Source of the DNA: an uncultured Streptococcus sp.
GTDB taxonomy: Bacteria; Bacillota; Bacilli; Lactobacillales; Streptococcaceae
Reading direction: 5' to 3'
Assembly: GCF_959025735.1 (NCBI RefSeq)
Contig: NZ_CAUFJQ010000059.1
Coordinates: forward strand, 1-11,615
Length of the DNA stretch: 11,615 nucleotides
The notes under the pieces are model-generated. The model was not told where the DNA came from. It searched no databases and worked only from the letters and a program-made list of their open reading frames with translations. The position numbers and the translations under genes were made by a program. Of the stretch, positions 4,964-11,615 are shown in pieces. How positions within the stretch are numbered: the first letter of the stretch is position 1; every line of letters begins with the position of its first letter.

Positions 4964-7900
4964 TTAATTTTCACGTTTTTCGTAAACCAAGGCGCTTCCA
5001 GCTACTGCCAAAGCAAGTCCTGCAGCCACTAGTCCCTCGCTCACTGTTTCACCTGTAGAAGGAAGAGTATGTTTCTTATCTTCTTTTGGTTGACTTCCAG
5101 AAGGCTTATCTCCTTTTGGTTTGTCTGTTGATGGGGTAGTTGGAGGATTAGTTGGCGGAGTCGGAGGTGTCGGAGGAGTTAGTTCATTAACTACATTTCC
5201 TTTATCTACAACCAAGTCTGTAGCTTGTACATAGTCTTCCGCTGTGACAGTGATTGGATTCGTTAATAGTTGGTAGCCAGTTGGCGCTGTTAACTCCTTG
5301 ATGACATAATCTCTTGCTTCAAATCCTATGAAGGTTACAAGACCATCTGCATCCGAAGATACAGTTGCTTGACCTTCACCGTATGGATTAGCTACCGGAG
5401 TTGTACCATCTGCTTCAAAGAGTCCAAAGACTGCTCCTGCAAGTGCTTTACCTTCTTTATTCACCTTATGCAATTGGATGTTGTAAAGTTTTAACTCAGG
5501 TTTGTCAACAGTCGGTGGTGTTGGTGGAATCGCAGTGAACGGTTTATTGACTACTTTTCCTTGATCAAGTACCTGGTCAGCTGAGGCAATCAATTGACTA
5601 GCTGAAACCGTAATCGTTTCTTCAGAAAGTTGGTAACCTTCAGGAGCAGTGATTTCTTTCACCACATAATCCTTGGCTACAAGTCCTGTAAAGGTAACGA
5701 GGCCATTGGCATCTGAAGTCGCAGTCGCTTGACCTTCTCCATATGGGTTGGCAACTGGAGTTGTACCATCTGCCTCAAAGAGTCCAAAGACTGCTCCAAC
5801 AAGTGGTTTCCCTTCATTGTTGACTTTATGTAATTGGATGCTGTAGAGTTTCAATTCAGGTTTATCAACAGTTGGAGGAGTTGGCGGAATTGAAGTGAAT
5901 GGTTTGTTGACCACTGTTCCTTTGTCTACGACGAGGTTAGTCGCAGCTCTCAACTCGCTAGCAGAAACTTTAATCACATCTGTTGATAGTTGGTAACCGT
6001 CTGGAGCTGTAAGCTCTCTCACTACATAATCTTTTGCTTCCAATCCCGTAAAGGTTACAAGCCCCTTCTTACCTTCTTCATCTGATGAAGTAGCAGTTGC
6101 TTGTCCTTCTCCATAAGGATTCGCTACAGGAGTAGTACCATCAGCTTCAAAGAGTCCAAAGACTGCTCCTGCTAGAGCTTGACCTTCACCATTGACCTTG
6201 TGAAGTTGGATGGTATAAAGTTTAGCTTCTGGTTTTTCAACTACTGGTGGTGTTGGTGGGATTTCACTTGTCACAAAAGTATTGATAAAGGATTTCTTTT
6301 CACCATAGGCCACTGTAGCGTTGATGGTATTGCTTGCATCATCTTTCGTAACCGTTACTGTCACTTCGATGCTAGCTTGATCGTAGGTCATTCCTTTTTC
6401 TTGAGATGTAGGGATCACTTCCTTAATCGTGTAGTGGAACGTTTTTCCTGCATCTTCTTGTGAATAAGAAATTTCATCAAAGGCTACGGAACCATCTGCA
6501 GCATTTTGTTTTGTTTGAAGGACTTTTCCAGCTTCATCCAACAAGGTAAAGCTGAATTCGCCATCCTTCAAGGCACGGCCTTCTAAAATCTTGCTCGCTG
6601 AAATCTGAGCTTTTGCTGGACTTGGAGCTGAGTAAGTATTTGCAAATACCTTGCTTTCTGGATAGACAACTGTTGCTTTTAGGTTGTCTCCATCTTTTGT
6701 TACCTTAACGGCGACTTGTTTTTCGGCTGTATCGTATGTGATACCTGGGGTAGTTCCCTTCACTTCCTTCACAGTATAAGTGTGTTCACCTTCTGCTGTG
6801 TAAGAAATAGATTCAAAGGTTACTTTACCAGCTTTGTTGGTGACAGTTTGAAGCTTGTTTGTACCTTCGTACAATTCAAAACTAAACTCGCCATCTACTA
6901 ATTCACGACCTGTCAACTTTTTATCCAACTCAATTGTTGCAGTTGTTGCGTTTGGTGTGAAGGCATTGGTAAATGTTTTGCTTTCTGGATAGATAACTTC
7001 TGCCTTCAAGTCATCTCCATCACGAGTGACTTTAACAGTCACTTGTTTTTCAGAAGTATCGTAAGTAATAGTGGCATTGTCGCCTTTCACTTCCTTCACA
7101 GTATAAGTGTGTTCACCTTCTGCTGTGTAAGAAATCGCATCAAAGGTTACTTTACCAGCTTTGTTGGTAACAGTTTGAAGCTTGTTAGCTCCTTCGTACA
7201 ATTCAAAACTAAACTCGCCATCTACCAAGTCACGACCTGTAAGGGCCTTGTCTAATTCGATGACCGCACTGGTTGGTGTCGGTTCTTTGACAATTTTCTT
7301 GTTTGTAACTGTTTTAAGGGCTGTTTTTGTTGTTCCAAAATCTTCTGCTTTGACATCAATTGGAGTGGCATCCAATTCATATCCTTCTGGAGCTTTTGTT
7401 TCAACTAATTGGTAAGCTGTGTTCAACAAACCACCAATACTTGCTTCTCCCTTTGCATTGGTTGTCAACTTACCGACAACGGCACCTGTTGCAACACGGA
7501 TCACATTAAATTCAGCACCTGCTAAAGCAGTGTTTTCATCCTGGCTATCAACTTTCTTAAGATTGATAGAGAAGGTATAACCTTGGGCTTCCCCACCAGC
7601 AGTTTGATAAACGAATGGGTTGCTCTTAGTTTCAACAACTTTTTTTGCATTCAAGGATACATTGTTGAGGAACTTTTCACCATTTGCAGGGGTATAAGGA
7701 ATCTTCACCTTATAGACAATCGAGTAACCTTCACCTTGGGCTACATTTCCCAAGCTGACTTTGAAACTCTTCTTATCTGCCCCAAACTCAACTGGTAAAG
7801 AGACAACTTGCCCGTTTTTCAATTCTAATTTATGCGAACTGTTAACGGCCCAATTCCCTTTTTTAATCACAAAGGAATCTTCTACATAGTTCATTCCTTC

Positions 7901-8551
7901 TGTTTGCAATTGGTCAGTCACAACCGCTTCTGTTAAAGGAGCATTCGTGGCATTGACACGTACTTCATATTGACGAGTGATGCTGCCATCTGCTAAGGTT
8001 TCTGTCCCCCAGCTAACCTTGTCCAAGGTCTTTTCAGCATTCCCTGGGTCAACTACAAAGTCAACTTTTCCTACAGGGACAGGATTATTGTCCACATTCA
8101 AGGTGATTGGCACCTTGCTTGGAGACTCGGTTGCAGGCTCTACCCGAACTGCAAAGAACATGCTTCCTGAAATATTTGATTTCTTTTCCACATAATCTTC
8201 ATAGGTCAAGGTGATGGTTTTATTTGCAGCATTAATGACTGCTTTTGCAACCACTGATTGACCATCCGGACTCATTACATCAAATGTTTGATCCGAGATG
8301 AATTTTAGATTCTGAGGAAGGGTAATAACCGCTTGATCCCCAGATTTAACCCCGTTCGGAACATTGAAAGTTAGATCAACCTTAATGTCCGTGTACTGGT
8401 CCACGGGTGACTTAGCAGGTGTGATCGTTTTACTTGTAATTTGGATCTTTCCTGTTGAGCCATCAGCATGGGCCGACCGAATTTTGGACAAACCAAAGAC
8501 ACTAGCTAAAACTAATACTAAGGTCAGTATTATTTTTAAGCTTTTTTTCAT
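4964..8551 (-). CDS. LPXTG-anchored MSCRAMM-like adhesin, paralogue of the 708-3974 gene
   Basis: Predicted 1195-residue wall-anchored adhesin. In order: signal peptide 1-29 ending in AHA; a head of two Ig-like domains, about 30-335, with the MSCRAMM-like TYEDYVE at 116-122; a Cna_B/SpaA domain at about 340-425; three FctA-type isopeptide domains starting near 430, 537 and 646; three tandem Cna_B repeats; a longer Pro-rich spacer (38 residues against 34 in the paralogue); LPSTG at 1163-1167; hydrophobic segment; and tail EKREN. Conserved Lys (IELDK, ISASK, IQLHK), Glu (VKEV, IKEV, VxELTAP) and Asn (TFTN, FIN, VVNK) suggest that nearly every stalk domain carries an internal isopeptide bond. 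Two ATGs are adjacent (8554, 8551). AAGGAG at 8558-8563 is 6 nt from the second and only 3 nt from the first, so 8551 is preferred. The stalk is nearly identical to that of the convergent paralogue; the head is strongly diverged, implying a different ligand. No sortase or pilin operon is visible beside it. Confidence 0.9.
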   Translation of the reverse strand: MKKSLKIILTLVLVLASVFGLSKIRSAHADGSTGKIQITSKTITPAKSPVDQYTDIKVDLTFNVPNGVKSGDQAVITLPQNLKFISDQTFDVMSPDGQSVVAKAVINAANKTITLTYEDYVEKKSNISGSMFFAVRVEPATESPSKVPITLNVDNNPVPVGKVDFVVDPGNAEKTLDKVSWGTETLADGSITRQYEVRVNATNAPLTEAVVTDQLQTEGMNYVEDSFVIKKGNWAVNSSHKLELKNGQVVSLPVEFGADKKSFKVSLGNVAQGEGYSIVYKVKIPYTPANGEKFLNNVSLNAKKVVETKSNPFVYQTAGGEAQGYTFSINLKKVDSQDENTALAGAEFNVIRVATGAVVGKLTTNAKGEASIGGLLNTAYQLVETKAPEGYELDATPIDVKAEDFGTTKTALKTVTNKKIVKEPTPTSAVIELDKALTGRDLVDGEFSFELYEGANKLQTVTNKAGKVTFDAISYTAEGEHTYTVKEVKGDNATITYDTSEKQVTVKVTRDGDDLKAEVIYPESKTFTNAFTPNATTATIELDKKLTGRELVDGEFSFELYEGTNKLQTVTNKAGKVTFESISYTAEGEHTYTVKEVKGTTPGITYDTAEKQVAVKVTKDGDNLKATVVYPESKVFANTYSAPSPAKAQISASKILEGRALKDGEFSFTLLDEAGKVLQTKQNAADGSVAFDEISYSQEDAGKTFHYTIKEVIPTSQEKGMTYDQASIEVTVTVTKDDASNTINATVAYGEKKSFINTFVTSEIPPTPPVVEKPEAKLYTIQLHKVNGEGQALAGAVFGLFEADGTTPVANPYGEGQATATSSDEEGKKGLVTFTGLEAKDYVVRELTAPDGYQLSTDVIKVSASELRAATNLVVDKGTVVNKPFTSIPPTPPTVDKPELKLYSIQLHKVNNEGKPLVGAVFGLFEADGTTPVANPYGEGQATATSDANGLVTFTGLVAKDYVVKEITAPEGYQLSEETITVSASQLIASADQVLDQGKVVNKPFTAIPPTPPTVDKPELKLYNIQLHKVNKEGKALAGAVFGLFEADGTTPVANPYGEGQATVSSDADGLVTFIGFEARDYVIKELTAPTGYQLLTNPITVTAEDYVQATDLVVDKGNVVNELTPPTPPTPPTNPPTTPSTDKPKGDKPSGSQPKEDKKHTLPSTGETVSEGLVAAGLALAVAGSALVYEKREN
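5180..6268 (-). repeat. Three tandem Cna_B stalk repeats of the second adhesin
   Basis: Units are 6268-5897 (372 bp), 5896-5537 (360 bp) and 5536-5180 (357 bp). They align one-to-one with the three units of the first adhesin, including the SDEEGKKG loop found only in the first unit of each. Much of the nucleotide sequence is identical between the two genes. Confidence 0.9.
6610..7265 (-). repeat. 327-bp tandem duplication of an FctA-type domain
   Basis: Two consecutive copies, 109 residues each, begin with the IELDK motif near 7262 and 6935. Their period is exactly 327 bp (for example the segment at 7088 recurs at 6761), and several stretches of about 40 bp are identical. The paralogous adhesin has only one such copy, so this is a domain gain here or a loss there. 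Confidence 0.85.
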
Positions 8552-8615
8552 CATAAACTCCTTTTTTCTTTTTGTTTCTCCTATATATCACTAATTAGAG
8601 TAATATACGAAAAAA

Positions 8616-8644
8616 ATTTTACTATATTCAGCATATAAATGCAA
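8616..8644 (-). promoter_or_regulatory. Promoter of the second adhesin
   Basis: On the minus strand TTGCAT (8644-8639), a 17-nt spacer and TAAAAT (8621-8616) fit a vegetative promoter. Transcription should begin near 8609, giving a leader of only about 55 nt. This contrasts with the roughly 170-nt leader of the other adhesin. Confidence 0.65.
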
Positions 8645-8742
8645 GCATCATCTACTAAAATTATCAAGATTCTTTCAATTATCATATTATTTGCTTTTCC
8701 TATGAATTTCAGCTAGATTCCAAAGCTTTTTTTCCTATAGTA

Positions 8743-8751
8743 TGGTAAAAT
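8743..8751 (+). promoter_or_regulatory. Extended -10 promoter of gpsA-galU
   Basis: TGGTAAAAT combines a TGn extension with a good -10 (TAAAAT at 8746-8751). No convincing -35 lies upstream, as is common for extended -10 promoters. Transcription should begin near 8758, just before the gpsA Shine-Dalgarno. Confidence 0.5.
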
Positions 8752-8781
8752 AGAAATGAAATCTTCACGAAGGAGAATACA

Positions 8782-9798
8782 ATGGAAAAACAAACCGTTG
8801 CAGTATTGGGTCCTGGTTCATGGGGAACAGCCCTTTCACAAGTCCTCAATGATAACGGCCATGAAGTCCGTCTCTGGGGAAATATCCAAGAACAAATCGA
8901 TGAAATCAATACCGCTCATACCAATCAACGCTATTTCAAAGACATCGTTATTAGCGAAGACATCACTGCTACGACTGATTTGAAAGCAGCTTTGGATGGT
9001 GTGGACGCTATCCTCTTTGTCGTTCCTACAAAGGTGACCCGTTTGGTGGCGAAACAAGTCGCTGAAACACTAGATCACCCTGTAACAGTCATGCATGCTT
9101 CCAAGGGACTAGAACCTGGTACACACGATCGAATTTCTCAAATCCTTGAAGAAGAAATTCCTGCTTCTCTTCGCAGCGAGGTGGTGGTCGTTTCTGGACC
9201 GAGTCATGCAGAGGAGACCATCGTACGGGACATCACCCTCATTACAGCTGCCTCAAAAGATTTAGAAGCTGCACGCTATGTTCAAGAACTCTTTAGCAAT
9301 CACTACTTCCGCCTGTATACCAATACCGATGTTATCGGAGTGGAAACTGCTGGAGCCTTGAAGAATATCATCGCTGTCGGAGCTGGGGCCCTGCATGGTC
9401 TTGGTTATGGGGACAATGCCAAAGCAGCTATCATCACGCGCGGTCTCGCTGAAATCACGCGCCTTGGCGTTAAGCTCGGAGCTAGCCCCTTGACCTATAG
9501 CGGTTTGTCTGGGGTCGGTGACTTGATCGTTACCGGAACTTCTGTTCACTCCCGCAACTGGCGAGCTGGGGATGCTCTCGGACGTGGCGAAAAATTGGAA
9601 GACATCGAAGCCAACATGGGCATGATCATTGAAGGGATCTCTACGACCAAAGTCGCCCATGAACTGGCGCAAGAATTGGATGTCTACATGCCAATTACAC
9701 AAGCCATTTACCAAGTCATCTATGAAGGAAAAGATATCCGCGAAGCCATCCACCACATGATGAGCAATGAATTTAAAGAAGAAAACGAGTGGAAATAA
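8782..9798 (+). CDS. gpsA: NAD(P)-dependent glycerol-3-phosphate dehydrogenase
   Basis: Reduces dihydroxyacetone phosphate to sn-glycerol 3-phosphate in the cytoplasm, the backbone precursor for phospholipids and glycerol-phosphate teichoic/lipoteichoic acids. The 338-residue length is normal for bacterial GpsA. The dinucleotide-binding GPGSWGTAL loop is at residues 10-18. The GALKNIIAVGAG segment carries the conserved catalytic Lys at 194, and SRN at 257-259 holds the Arg-Asn pair that contacts the substrate and cofactor. AAGGAG at 8770-8775 sits 6 nt before the ATG. galU follows after 45 nt with no terminator between, so the two are probably co-transcribed, as in other streptococci. Upstream, it is divergent from the second adhesin. 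Confidence 0.97.
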   Translation: MEKQTVAVLGPGSWGTALSQVLNDNGHEVRLWGNIQEQIDEINTAHTNQRYFKDIVISEDITATTDLKAALDGVDAILFVVPTKVTRLVAKQVAETLDHPVTVMHASKGLEPGTHDRISQILEEEIPASLRSEVVVVSGPSHAEETIVRDITLITAASKDLEAARYVQELFSNHYFRLYTNTDVIGVETAGALKNIIAVGAGALHGLGYGDNAKAAIITRGLAEITRLGVKLGASPLTYSGLSGVGDLIVTGTSVHSRNWRAGDALGRGEKLEDIEANMGMIIEGISTTKVAHELAQELDVYMPITQAIYQVIYEGKDIREAIHHMMSNEFKEENEWK

Positions 9799-9843
9799 GT
9801 CAACCACCCTATAATGAATCATACCTTTTAGAAAGGAAACTAT

Positions 9844-10752
9844 ATGACTAAAGTTAGAAAAGCAGTCATTCCTGCGGCTGGTTTGGGGACACGCTTCCTC
9901 CCAGCTACCAAAGCTTTGGCAAAAGAAATGTTGCCAATCGTTGACAAACCTACGATCCAATTCATCGTAGAAGAGGCTCTGAAATCTGGGATTGAAGAAA
10001 TCCTTGTCGTAACAGGGAAGGCTAAACGTTCGATCGAAGACCATTTCGATTCTAACTTCGAATTGGAATACAATCTCGAGCAAAAAGGCAAGACTGACTT
10101 ACTCAAGTTGGTCAATGATACAACAGCGATCAATCTTCATTTCATCCGCCAAAGTCACCCTCGAGGTTTAGGGGACGCTGTTCTTCAAGCCAAGGCCTTT
10201 GTTGGAAACGAGCCTTTTGTCGTTATGTTGGGAGATGATCTGATGGACATCACTAATGATGATGCCTTACCATTGACCAAACAATTGATGAACGACTACG
10301 ATGAAACTCATGCGTCAACCATCGCTGTGATGGAAGTCCCTCACGAAGAGGTTTCTTCTTACGGTGTGATCGCACCTCAAGGCGAAGGTATCAATGGTCT
10401 TTATAGCGTTGAAACGTTTGTCGAAAAGCCAAATCCAGAGGATGCTCCAAGTGATCTCGCTATTATCGGACGCTACCTCTTGACTCCTGAAATCTTTGAT
10501 ATTCTTGCAAATCAAGAACCAGGTGCCGGCAATGAAATTCAATTGACGGATGCGATCGACACCCTCAATAAGACCCAACGAGTCTTTGCCCGTGAATTTA
10601 AAGGCCAGCGCTACGATGTGGGTGATAAATTCGGCTTCATGAAAACTTCGATTGACTATGCCTTGAAACACCCTCAAGTCAAAGATGATCTCAAACAATA
10701 TATTATCGACCTTGGAAAAAAATTAGAAGCATCTGAACAAACTGCAGACTAA
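9844..10752 (+). CDS. galU: UTP-glucose-1-phosphate uridylyltransferase
   Basis: Makes UDP-glucose from UTP and glucose 1-phosphate, supplying capsule, rhamnose-glucose polysaccharide and glycolipid synthesis and the Leloir pathway. The 302-residue length is typical. The nucleotide-binding AGLGTRFLPATKA segment starts near residue 12, with G13, G15 and R17 in the signature loop. LGDD at 129-132 supplies the metal-binding Asp, and FVEKP at 192-196 carries the conserved Lys of the sugar-phosphate site. AAAGGAAA (9832-9839) precedes the ATG. A TATAAT at 9810-9815 in the gap after gpsA could be a weak internal promoter, but it has no recognisable -35. The gene ends at a strong hairpin shared with the convergent surface-protein gene. 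Confidence 0.97.
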   Translation: MTKVRKAVIPAAGLGTRFLPATKALAKEMLPIVDKPTIQFIVEEALKSGIEEILVVTGKAKRSIEDHFDSNFELEYNLEQKGKTDLLKLVNDTTAINLHFIRQSHPRGLGDAVLQAKAFVGNEPFVVMLGDDLMDITNDDALPLTKQLMNDYDETHASTIAVMEVPHEEVSSYGVIAPQGEGINGLYSVETFVEKPNPEDAPSDLAIIGRYLLTPEIFDILANQEPGAGNEIQLTDAIDTLNKTQRVFAREFKGQRYDVGDKFGFMKTSIDYALKHPQVKDDLKQYIIDLGKKLEASEQTAD

Positions 10753-10791
10753 AAAAGAAGGAAGAGAGATTTCATTCTCACTTCCTTTTTT
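10751..10791. terminator. Bidirectional terminator between galU and the third LPXTG gene
   Basis: AAGGAAG (10758-10764) pairs with CTTCCTT (10781-10787). After one A-A mismatch, GAGA (10766-10769) pairs with TCTC (10776-10779) around a 6-nt loop. A run of A precedes the stem and a run of T follows it, so the hairpin can end transcripts from both convergent genes. Confidence 0.9.
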
Positions 10792-10815
10792 GTTGTATCT
10801 TATAAACTGTATCGT

Positions 10816-11615
10816 TTAATGGGTTCTACGTTTTTCGATGTAGTAGCCAAATCCAAAAACTGTCAAAATAACTCCGCCTACCATCGTCGCGATTGAGATA
10901 CTTTGTCCGGTTGATGGTAATTTTTTCTCACCTTTCTTCACTTCAATTTTTGCTGCAGATTTATAAACTACACCATAAGTTGAGAAATGAGATGTTGTAA
11001 ATGTTACGGCTGACTTATCTTCATTTAGTTGGAATTGGAAGGATTCCAATTGACCATTTTCACCGATACCATAAACTGCTTCTACTTCTTTTTGCCCATT
11101 GACTGGAATGGTCACAACCGTTGGACTAATTTGATGTATAGGATTATTTTGGTTCGATAATTGAATATTATATGCCTTGTAATCTTTACCAGCTAGTTCT
11201 TTGACATCTTTCAAAACTTCAACAAGAAGACTATAGCCACCTTGAGCAAAATCAGGGTTTTGCAAGACGATACCTGTTGCCTGGTCTACTAAAATATATG
11301 AATTTGTTGGTAAAACTGGGCGACCAACGGTACTAACACTGTTACTATTTGTAGGAACAATAGTAGTTGTATTACTTGGTGTTGTTTCTTCCTTGCTTGG
11401 TTCTGTACTTGACTCAGTGCTTGGTTGCGTTTCTTCCTTGCTTGGCTCGGTACTTGCTTCGGTGCTTGGCTTCGTTTCTTCCTTGCTTGGCTCGGTACTT
11501 GCTTCGGTGCTTGGCTTCGTTTCTTCCTTGCTTGGCTCGGTACTTGCTTCGGTGCTTGGCTTCGTTTCTTCCTTGCTTGGCTCGGTACTTGCTTCGGTGC
11601 TTGGCTTCGTTTCTT
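10816..11615 (-). CDS. LPXTG-anchored surface protein, C-terminal 265 codons (5' end beyond window)
   Basis: C-terminal part of a cell-wall-anchored protein. The frame stays open to the right edge, so the true start lies outside. A TTG within the frame at 11265 is internal and not a start. Visible from N to C: at least four perfect copies and one diverged copy of a 15-residue Ser/Thr/Glu/Pro-rich repeat; a short Ser/Thr/Asn linker; a domain of about 115 residues, probably beta-rich, ending in a TFTTSHFSTYGVVY segment of a kind recurrent near the C-terminus of Gram-positive surface proteins; then a Lys-rich patch, LPSTG, a hydrophobic segment and the RRTH tail. The repeats would act as an extended, possibly glycosylated stalk (inference). 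Its ligand-binding or enzymatic part is not visible, so no specific function can be given. It is convergent with galU. Confidence 0.87.
   Translation of the reverse strand, partial: ETKPSTEASTEPSKEETKPSTEASTEPSKEETKPSTEASTEPSKEETKPSTEASTEPSKEETQPSTESSTEPSKEETTPSNTTTIVPTNSNSVSTVGRPVLPTNSYILVDQATGIVLQNPDFAQGGYSLLVEVLKDVKELAGKDYKAYNIQLSNQNNPIHQISPTVVTIPVNGQKEVEAVYGIGENGQLESFQFQLNEDKSAVTFTTSHFSTYGVVYKSAAKIEVKKGEKKLPSTGQSISIATMVGGVILTVFGFGYYIEKRRTH
11386..11615 (-). repeat. 45-bp minisatellite encoding a 15-residue repeat
   Basis: Four identical 45-bp units fill 11431-11475, 11476-11520, 11521-11565 and 11566-11610. A fifth begins at 11611 and leaves the window, and a diverged unit lies at 11386-11430. 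Read on the coding strand each unit encodes EETKPSTEASTEPSK; the diverged copy has Gln for Lys and Ser for Ala. The unit length is a multiple of three, so copy-number change keeps the frame. Confidence 0.95.

Larger units (their letters stand above)
4914..6268 (-). repeat. Right arm of the large imperfect inverted repeat
   Basis: Reverse-complement partner of 2685-4023. About 890 bp separate the arms, and that interval holds the complete C26 gene with its promoter and terminator. Weaker similarity continues rightward to about 6615 through the last FctA-type domain. Confidence 0.92.

Noticed and set aside
708..8551. A sortase-dependent pilus operon
   Set aside because: FctA-type domains suggested it, but no sortase gene lies in the window, the two proteins are convergent rather than co-transcribed, and each has its own promoter and terminator. 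The YPESK/YPENK segments belong to the repeat fold and not to a clear pilin motif.
4853..8594. Shared 10-mer ATTAGTGATA near the C26 promoter and in the second adhesin's leader
   Set aside because: One short AT-rich match at different positions relative to the promoters is not enough to claim a common operator.
9262..10083. Long open frame on the minus strand across gpsA and galU
   Set aside because: It overlaps two well-recognised genes in antisense, has no family resemblance and is explained by their codon pattern.
10816..11265. Third surface protein starting at the TTG near 11265 as a short 149-residue protein
   Set aside because: The frame remains open upstream through the Ser/Thr linker and the 45-bp repeats to the window edge, and the residues after the TTG are not a signal peptide.
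11386..11615. CRISPR array
   Set aside because: Units are contiguous with no spacers, and the 45-bp period encodes a regular peptide repeat in the frame of the surface protein.
1..11615. tRNA, rRNA, insertion sequence or phage genes
   Set aside because: No cloverleaf, rRNA segment, transposase or integrase motif was recognised on either strand.

Overview
The window looks like chromosomal DNA of an oral, viridans-type Streptococcus. The evidence is a streptococcal-style dUTPase at the left edge, the gpsA-galU gene pair in the order usual for the genus, moderately AT-rich DNA, and three sortase-type wall-anchored proteins ending in LPSTG. The genus is a confident call; the species is not (mitis/sanguinis/parasanguinis-like is only a guess).

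Layout, left to right. (1) 1-262, minus: N-terminal 87 codons of dut. (2) 269-707: AT-rich intergenic DNA with a dut promoter, a strong extended -10 promoter for the next gene and a long leader of about 170 nt containing palindromes. (3) 708-3974, plus: a 1088-residue MSCRAMM-like adhesin (signal peptide, two-domain Ig-like head, Cna_B/SpaA domain, two FctA-type isopeptide domains, three tandem Cna_B repeats, Pro-rich region, LPSTG anchor). (4) 4123-4812, minus: class I glutamine-amidotransferase-like hydrolase of the peptidase C26 / gamma-glutamyl-GABA hydrolase family, with its own promoter and terminator. (5) 4964-8551, minus: a 1195-residue paralogue of the first adhesin with three FctA-type domains. 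(6) 8782-10752, plus: gpsA and galU, an apparent operon. (7) 10816-11615, minus: C-terminal part of a third LPSTG surface protein, whose upstream part is a 45-bp minisatellite running off the right edge.

The most striking feature is the relation between the two convergent adhesins. Their head domains differ clearly, but their stalks, anchors and terminator stems are nearly the same at DNA level. They therefore form an imperfect inverted repeat of about 1.3 kb per arm around the C26 gene. Inside the arms, one tract of 362 bp and one of 191 bp are identical at every base, bounded by synonymous differences. That is the pattern expected of recent gene conversion or crossing-over. The arrangement could let the cell invert the 0.9-kb interval and swap stalks between two adhesins in frame. 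No sortase gene or typical pilus operon is visible, so I read these as monomeric wall-anchored adhesins attached by the housekeeping sortase. GpsA (glycerol-3-phosphate for lipids and teichoic acids) and GalU (UDP-glucose for envelope glycans) are housekeeping genes flanking this surface-protein region.
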